From positions 25,824,182-25,888,181 of the forward strand of contig NC_088711.1 in the NCBI RefSeq assembly GCF_963576615.1: a DNA stretch of 64,000 bases, written 5' to 3'. Source of the DNA: Watersipora subatra (taxonomy: Eukaryota > Bryozoa > Gymnolaemata > Cheilostomatida > Watersiporidae). Below the pieces are notes generated by a model, which was not told the DNA's origin, ran no database searches, and saw only the letters and a program-made list of their open reading frames with translations. Shown piece by piece: positions 61,801-64,000 of the stretch. How positions within the stretch are numbered: the first letter of the stretch is position 1; every line of letters begins with the position of its first letter. The translations under genes and the position numbers were made by a program.

Positions 61801-63445
61801 AGTGTAGTATAACACTGCATAGCTACAGAGCCATTGAGTGTAGTATAACACTGCATTGCTACAGAGCCATTGAGTGGTGTAGTATAACACTGCATAGCTA
61901 CAGAGCCTTTGAGTGTAGTATAACACTGCATAGCTACAGAGCCATTGTGTGTAATTTACACTCAATAGTGTATTACACTCAATGGCTCTGCATAGCTAGG
62001 CGTGCTGAGGGGGCGCTACAAACTGGGGCTATAAGACTGAGCTAAAAGACGGAGCTAAAAGGCGGAGCTAAAAGGCGGAGCTAAAAGGCGGAGCTAAAAG
62101 GCGGAGCTAAAAGGCAGAACAAAAAGTGATACCAGAAAGCCACAAGTCAGTTTCTATGATTAATTTCTACTCACATATCTCTTGAAAAGTAAGCCAAGAC
62201 CATGAGCATCTGCAACCAGCCTGTCCACCTCTGGTAGGAATGTGCTAAAAGTTAGCCCAATATATATTTGAGTAGAGCATCAAGTTTTCCACACTACGAT
62301 GGGCATATCCATATATAGACAACCCACCATAGAGTAATCCATAGAATTATTATAATGTACCATAGATTTTACCATAGAGTGTACTATAGAGTGTCCCATA
62401 GATGGCACCATAGACATACTATAGAGTATACTATAGAGTATACTATAGAGTTTATTGTAGAGTAAAGGGTAGTCATGACCAAATGGCAGATTTCGACCAA
62501 TTTTAGGATTCTGTTTTAAATTTTTCTGGGTGACATTTTCAACTGATTTTTGAAGTATATTGTGAAATGGAGCTTGTGTCTATTTCGAAATTCTTTCTCA
62601 TTTCATAACATCGCATTTGCAAGACAAAAACGCAAAGCTGACAGTTCTGCAGTTGAATGGAACATCAGAAATGTTGTTTGGCCAACTTGTTATTAAGAGT
62701 TCGGAACACTTTCAGCAAACCTCTCCCACCTTGACATTGAAATTGACACCGAAACTGCAATCACTTGAATCAAATTTATATGGATTAGTTAATGTATTTC
62801 AGAATGACAAATGTTTAGTTTTGAACCACATAGTTTTACATTAGATTTGGTTGCAACTTAAGGACTAAATCGATTTTCAATACAGCAGAAGCTACTGCTG
62901 TACAGAACAGGTGCAGGTGTTTCTAAACACAAATGTATCTGACATTCGAATATACAGTTATGAAAAACAATTTTTTATGCAAGAAATATTTGTGAATTTG
63001 AACAAAGGATTTACTATGATAATGCAATTAACTAAAAACACATAACAAACCTCAATTATCAATGAAGTTTTTAGAGCCAGTAGAGGGCAGTTCAACACCC
63101 CTTCCTAAAGGTATATAACTAACCTAAACAATACATTGTATAATATTATTGCTGATGTAACTTACAGCTTACAATTCCGTACACAAAACCCCTAAACACA
63201 ATGCACTATTATCGCTAGCAGAAAAGATAGCATTTTTTGTTGCGCTCATAGTTTTCTTATCTTTCTGATATTGTTGCAATAGACATATTATAGTTATCTT
63301 AATGTTCTTATTTTATAATTTATGTTATGGGCCCTACTTACTCCTTGTGGAAGTCATAGATCTGATGAATGTTACCAAACACTATCTTGTCTTTTCCGAT
63401 CAGGTCTTCTGGTAGGTCCATAGTTTTAAGAGTTTCCATATATCC
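43649..63445 (-). CDS. TRIO/KALRN: Trio/Kalirin RhoGEF, C-terminal half (partial)
   Basis: Nineteen exons in gene order: 63445-63342, 62244-62175, 61624-61535, 57680-57459, 57310-57116, 55152-54975, 54810-54629, 53920-53879, 53514-53331, 53254-53073, 52988-52776, 52542-52446, 51723-51592, 50797-50627, 49543-49462, 47088-46900, 45029-44894, 44606-44419 and 43874-43649. They join in one frame (961 codons including the stop). Domain order is DH2, PH2, linker, SH3, Ig, FN3, pseudokinase. Trio/Kalirin proteins activate Rho-family GTPases by nucleotide exchange in axon guidance and cytoskeletal control; the second DH-PH pair acts mainly on RhoA in the known family. The spectrin-repeat and first GEF part lies beyond the window's right end. 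Having both Ig and FN3 before the kinase resembles vertebrate Kalirin. Confidence 0.93.
44419..44606 (-). CDS. TRIO/KALRN: Trio/Kalirin pseudokinase exon 3 (activation segment)
   Basis: The acceptor ttttctag and donor tg|gtaaat, phase 0 in and 2 out. The product [20 protein letters not shown] covers the catalytic loop end and the DFG site: the DFG is GFE. The catalytic-loop Asn is Thr (PETVL for PENIL). The segment before DIW is acidic ([18 protein letters not shown]) and longer than in active relatives; the APE region reads SIE. Confidence 0.88.
44894..45029 (-). CDS. TRIO/KALRN: Trio/Kalirin pseudokinase exon 2 (catalytic loop start)
   Basis: The acceptor attttacag and donor ctt|gtgagt, phase 2 in and 0 out. 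The product includes [20 protein letters not shown] and then LHLNIL. The family motif is H-L-D-L-K-P-E-N. Here the catalytic Asp is Asn and the Lys is Leu. Confidence 0.88.
45030..46899. other. Trio/Kalirin intron, no recognised feature
   Basis: About 1.9 kb of AT-rich intron; no exon, RNA or repeat is supported. Confidence 0.35.
46900..47088 (-). CDS. TRIO/KALRN: Trio/Kalirin pseudokinase exon 1 (N-lobe)
   Basis: The acceptor ttttttcag and donor aa|gtatgt, phase 2 in and 2 out. The product begins [20 protein letters not shown], then RCLES and the helix C region [14 protein letters not shown], whose Glu is kept. The Gly-rich loop is degraded and the beta3 Ala-x-Lys is IAR, so the ATP-binding Lys is Arg. 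Confidence 0.88.
47156..48090. mobile_element. MITE family 2, copy 2, expanded by a minisatellite
   Basis: The left part (tttaacgacgggctcgctta) and right part (aaccccgtcgttaacgggaa) are inverted. The interior matches the 4401-4963 element (actcgcttatgcatgcacaa; ggaggttcaaaggacggttc). It is longer only because of a 42-bp tandem array. Confidence 0.7.
47365..47725 (+). repeat. 42-bp minisatellite, about 8.5 copies
   Basis: The unit gtacatacggtacttgatgt, catactaatatcagctattt, aa is repeated with very few changes (aa/ag). It lies within MITE family 2 copy 2. Confidence 0.95.
48765..48868 (+). repeat. 52-bp tandem duplication
   Basis: Two near-identical copies of tttacgggtacgcctatgta followed by ttttatgtctctttacatcc and gtttataatgca. 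A Trio/Kalirin intron; no exon is affected. Confidence 0.85.
49462..49543 (-). CDS. TRIO/KALRN: Trio/Kalirin linker exon before pseudokinase
   Basis: The acceptor agttacag and donor ag|gttagc, phase 1 in and 2 out. The product ([20 protein letters not shown]) contains the W-K-x-H-F-E/D pattern that precedes the kinase fold in Trio/Kalirin. It joins in phase with exons on both sides. Confidence 0.75.
49700..49950 (+). repeat. 27-bp minisatellite, about 9 copies
   Basis: The unit ataacaaatgggtaacagat, atctaaa is repeated, with acatat and ctacaat variants. The frame is open on the minus strand only as a by-product. Confidence 0.92.
50205..50320 (+). repeat. tRNA-derived SINE head
   Basis: A box A-like agcgtagcgtattggattag and a box B-like aaggttccgagttcaaatcc have the spacing of a polymerase III promoter. 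It differs from the SINE at 25380, so two SINE families are present. It lies in a Trio/Kalirin intron. Confidence 0.6.
50627..50797 (-). CDS. TRIO/KALRN: Trio/Kalirin FN3 exon 2
   Basis: The acceptor gttttag and donor t|gtaaaa, phase 1-1. The product ends with the FN3 signature strands [19 protein letters not shown]. It completes the fold begun in the exon at 51592. Confidence 0.85.
51185..51325 (+). repeat. 33-bp tandem repeat, 4 copies
   Basis: The unit ggtggtttgatgcaatacca, ggtttattaaata is repeated four times with single-base changes. Confidence 0.92.
51592..51723 (-). CDS. TRIO/KALRN: Trio/Kalirin FN3 exon 1
   Basis: The acceptor acatttag and donor g|gtagga, phase 1-1. The product [20 protein letters not shown] and then [19 protein letters not shown] shows the W-x-P-P and G-Y-x-I/V-E pattern of a fibronectin type III domain. 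Confidence 0.88.
52446..52542 (-). CDS. TRIO/KALRN: Trio/Kalirin Ig exon 2
   Basis: The acceptor ccttttcag and donor g|gtatga, phase 0 in and 1 out. The product carries the D-x-G-x-Y-x-C motif ([15 protein letters not shown]) of the I-set Ig fold. Confidence 0.88.
52776..52988 (-). CDS. TRIO/KALRN: Trio/Kalirin Ig exon 1
   Basis: The acceptor tatttacag and donor agt|gtaagg, phase 0-0. The product includes [20 protein letters not shown] and NIYWK: the first Ig Cys and the core Trp are in place. Confidence 0.9.
53073..53254 (-). CDS. TRIO/KALRN: Trio/Kalirin post-SH3 basic linker exon
   Basis: The acceptor gttttag and donor aaa|gttagt, phase 1 in and 0 out. The product finishes the SH3 fold, then has a Lys/Arg-rich stretch ([15 protein letters not shown]), as the vertebrate proteins have between SH3 and Ig. 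Confidence 0.82.
53331..53514 (-). CDS. TRIO/KALRN: Trio/Kalirin SH3 exon
   Basis: The acceptor tctccag and donor g|gtgggt, phase 0 in and 1 out. The product includes [20 protein letters not shown] and ends [12 protein letters not shown]. The ALYDY-like strand is VLSKYNA, and the G-W-I-x-G end is typical of the Trio/Kalirin SH3. Confidence 0.88.
53879..53920 (-). CDS. TRIO/KALRN: Possible 42-bp micro-exon of Trio/Kalirin
   Basis: The acceptor atttctag and donor cag|gtgaga bound exactly 14 codons, so including or skipping it keeps frame. In the required phase 0 it reads [14 protein letters not shown]; the phase-1 reading ([13 protein letters not shown]) looks more like a linker but does not match the neighbours. 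It may be an alternative cassette or a false exon. Confidence 0.35.
54629..54810 (-). CDS. TRIO/KALRN: Trio/Kalirin PH-to-SH3 linker exon
   Basis: The acceptor gtttgtag and donor aac|gtgagt, phase 1 in and 0 out. It starts [11 protein letters not shown], corresponding to the segment after the PH helix, and continues into a Ser/Lys-rich region with [17 protein letters not shown]. Much shorter than the Gly/Ser-rich linker of vertebrate Trio. Confidence 0.82.
54975..55152 (-). CDS. TRIO/KALRN: Trio/Kalirin PH domain exon 2
   Basis: The acceptor ctacacag and donor g|gtgagt, phase 0 in and 1 out. The product ends with the PH C-terminal helix, including the invariant Trp ([20 protein letters not shown]). 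Confidence 0.88.
55153..57115. other. Trio/Kalirin intron, no recognised feature
   Basis: About 2 kb of AT-rich intron. A short open stretch at 55928-55990 on the minus strand is not needed for the frame and was not called. Confidence 0.4.
57116..57310 (-). CDS. TRIO/KALRN: Trio/Kalirin PH domain exon 1
   Basis: The acceptor ctgtacag and donor aag|gtgagg, phase 0-0. The product starts [15 protein letters not shown] and contains [16 protein letters not shown], the strongly conserved PH core strands of the second GEF module, ending IFKHSIK. Confidence 0.95.
57459..57680 (-). CDS. TRIO/KALRN: Trio/Kalirin DH2 exon 4 (catalytic helix)
   Basis: The acceptor ttatgtag and donor gag|gtttga, phase 0-0. 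The product holds the DH signature [20 protein letters not shown], and ends [13 protein letters not shown] at the DH-PH junction. These residues form the GTPase-contacting CR3 helix in the known structures of the family. Confidence 0.95.
57681..58630. other. Trio/Kalirin intron, no recognised feature
   Basis: AT-rich intron preceding the truncated family 1 element. Confidence 0.35.
58827..60235. mobile_element. 1.4-kb element with gggggtcct ends
   Basis: The left end gtgggggtcctaccacacaa and the reverse complement of the right end (tagggggtcctcccatgtttt region) match, and both continue into gtcgtcagaat/gattctgacgac blocks. A 21-bp tandem (cacttttaaaatcactgtcgt) occurs three times near the left end. 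The class is unknown and there is no transposase frame. Confidence 0.6.
58863..58925 (+). repeat. 21-bp tandem repeat, 3 copies
   Basis: The unit cacttttaaaatcactgtcg plus t is repeated three times at the left end of the gggggtcct element. Confidence 0.9.
61535..61624 (-). CDS. TRIO/KALRN: Trio/Kalirin DH2 exon 3
   Basis: The acceptor cattgcag and donor aat|gtaggt, phase 0-0, exactly 30 codons. The product [20 protein letters not shown] and [10 protein letters not shown] matches the family across its whole length. Confidence 0.95.
61760..61965 (+). repeat. 36-bp minisatellite with inverted tail
   Basis: Five copies of tagtataacactgcatagct, acagagccattgagtg, followed at 61950-62000 by an inverted part copy (acactcaatggctctgcata). 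Confidence 0.92.
62033..62115 (+). repeat. 13-bp tandem repeat (ggcggagctaaaa)
   Basis: Six to seven copies of a 13-base unit directly after a degenerate GC-rich stretch. Intronic. Confidence 0.9.
62175..62244 (-). CDS. TRIO/KALRN: Trio/Kalirin DH2 exon 2
   Basis: The acceptor acttttag and donor tat|gtgagt, phase 2 in and 0 out. The product [20 protein letters not shown] corresponds to the second helix region of the DH fold, with the F-L-x-E-L/V-x-x pattern. Confidence 0.9.
62360..62465 (+). repeat. Degenerate tandem repeat (actatagagtat)
   Basis: Runs of catagagt and actatagagt in the intron between DH2 exons 1 and 2. Confidence 0.75.
62470..63341. other. Trio/Kalirin intron, no recognised feature
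   Basis: The + strand open stretch at 62617-62844 has no splice sites, start context or familiar motif and is treated as chance. Confidence 0.35.
63342..63445 (-). CDS. TRIO/KALRN: Trio/Kalirin DH2 exon 1
   Basis: The acceptor cttttacag and donor ga|gtaagt, phase 0 in and 2 out. The product contains [19 protein letters not shown], the near-invariant first helix (CR1) of the second Trio/Kalirin GEF domain. The residues before it ([15 protein letters not shown]) also match the family. Confidence 0.95.
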
Positions 63446-64000
63446 CTGTAAAAGTTGTTTCACAGATTACAGTGCTAAAACCTGCTTTTAATACTAGACA
63501 TAAGCCACTTTCACCTGGCTGCATGCCCTTGTCACCACCTAGCTATGTTCATGAACAAAGAATAACCATCAATTTGAATAAACTATCTGCAACAGAGGTT
63601 CAAATTTAAACCTTTGTTTATGTTATTATGCAGGTCCTCCAATCATGACCAACTATGCATCCAGAATAGGACTCTAGTTGGCTTAAACCATAACTGTCAC
63701 GAACAACTTTTATCGTATTTACTAGGTAAATCAGACACGCTGATTCCGATTTTGTACTCAAAATAAAGATTAGTCCACTAACCTTCAAAGTCATTTAGGC
63801 TTTTTTAAAGCGTTTCAATATCCGTTTCGAAAACAATACAATCGGCATTACAAGCTCCGCCCATAAATATGTGACGAAACCTAGCTTTTTCAGGAACTGA
63901 AGTTAGGAATGTTTAGTCCGATTTAGAATAATAGAGATGGGTGTCTTAAAACCCATTATTATCTAAATCCAGCCTGTAAAATAATTTCAGTTTTTTATGA
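63446..64000. other. Trio/Kalirin intron running off the window
   Basis: I see no further exon. An acceptor-like ttttacag near 63975 on the minus strand leads only to short frames that stop. Confidence 0.4.

Noticed and set aside
1177-61965. Apparent excess of minisatellite units divisible by three
   Set aside because: Detection is biased because such arrays stand out as open frames; arrays with 13, 14, 17 and 23 bp units are also present.
62617-62844. 75-codon + frame near the right end
   Set aside because: No start context, splice sites or motif; it lies inside a Trio/Kalirin intron.
1-64000. CRISPR array, bacterial operon or prophage
   Set aside because: The tandem arrays have no spacers, and all recognised genes are intron-containing animal genes.

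Overview
The window is animal nuclear DNA: AT-rich, with short exons split by GT-AG introns, long introns full of minisatellites, and many small DNA transposons. The frequent tacatgta motif and the gene content suggest an invertebrate, most plausibly a lophotrochozoan (mollusc, bryozoan or similar). The species cannot be named from the sequence. Almost every open frame over the tandem arrays is a by-product of a repeat unit divisible by three. The real coding exons were found by reading frame, splice sites and intron phase.

Left 43 kb, + strand. Two large glycoprotein genes, or one very large one, fill this part. Gene A (about 3.9-20.5 kb; 5' end uncertain) is a chain of exons mostly joined by phase-1 introns. 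It encodes a beta-strand-rich ectodomain with many N-x-S/T sites, including one 1.07 kb exon. Its last recognisable exon can either splice on or read through into a hydrophobic tail and a stop. Gene B (24974-43081) has a signal peptide, four small phase-1 ectodomain exons, a 2.08 kb Thr/Ser-rich mucin-like exon with an internal 17-residue repeat, and a last exon with one transmembrane helix and a 13-residue cytoplasmic tail. Neither protein belongs to a family I recognise. A short exon at 333-518 may be the last exon of another gene.

Right 20 kb, - strand. This is the 3' half of the Trio/Kalirin RhoGEF gene. Nineteen exons in perfect phase register encode the second DH domain, PH domain, basic linker, SH3 domain, Ig domain, FN3 domain and a C-terminal kinase-like domain. 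The kinase fold is recognisable, but the Gly loop, beta3 Lys, catalytic-loop Asp and Asn, and the DFG motif are all changed, so it reads as a pseudokinase. Gene B and Trio/Kalirin converge near 43.1-43.6 kb, and their 3' ends may overlap.

Introns and gaps. There are minisatellites with 12 to 51 bp units (the largest is about 87 copies of a 27-mer at 1.18-3.52 kb), several perfect hairpins, and a dead mariner with TA target duplication (20828-22896). Further elements are a Tc1/mariner-type MITE, a family of roughly 1.45 kb elements with ends resembling ccgtaaaacctctaatt, a second MITE family at 4.4 and 47.2 kb, three elements nested one inside another at 28-30 kb, and two tRNA-derived SINEs. 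Two duplications involve coding exons: an inverted copy of 7194-8036 at 17543-18392 carrying a truncated gene A exon, and a decayed copy of a gene B exon at 26.26 kb that was split by a 3.8 kb insertion.
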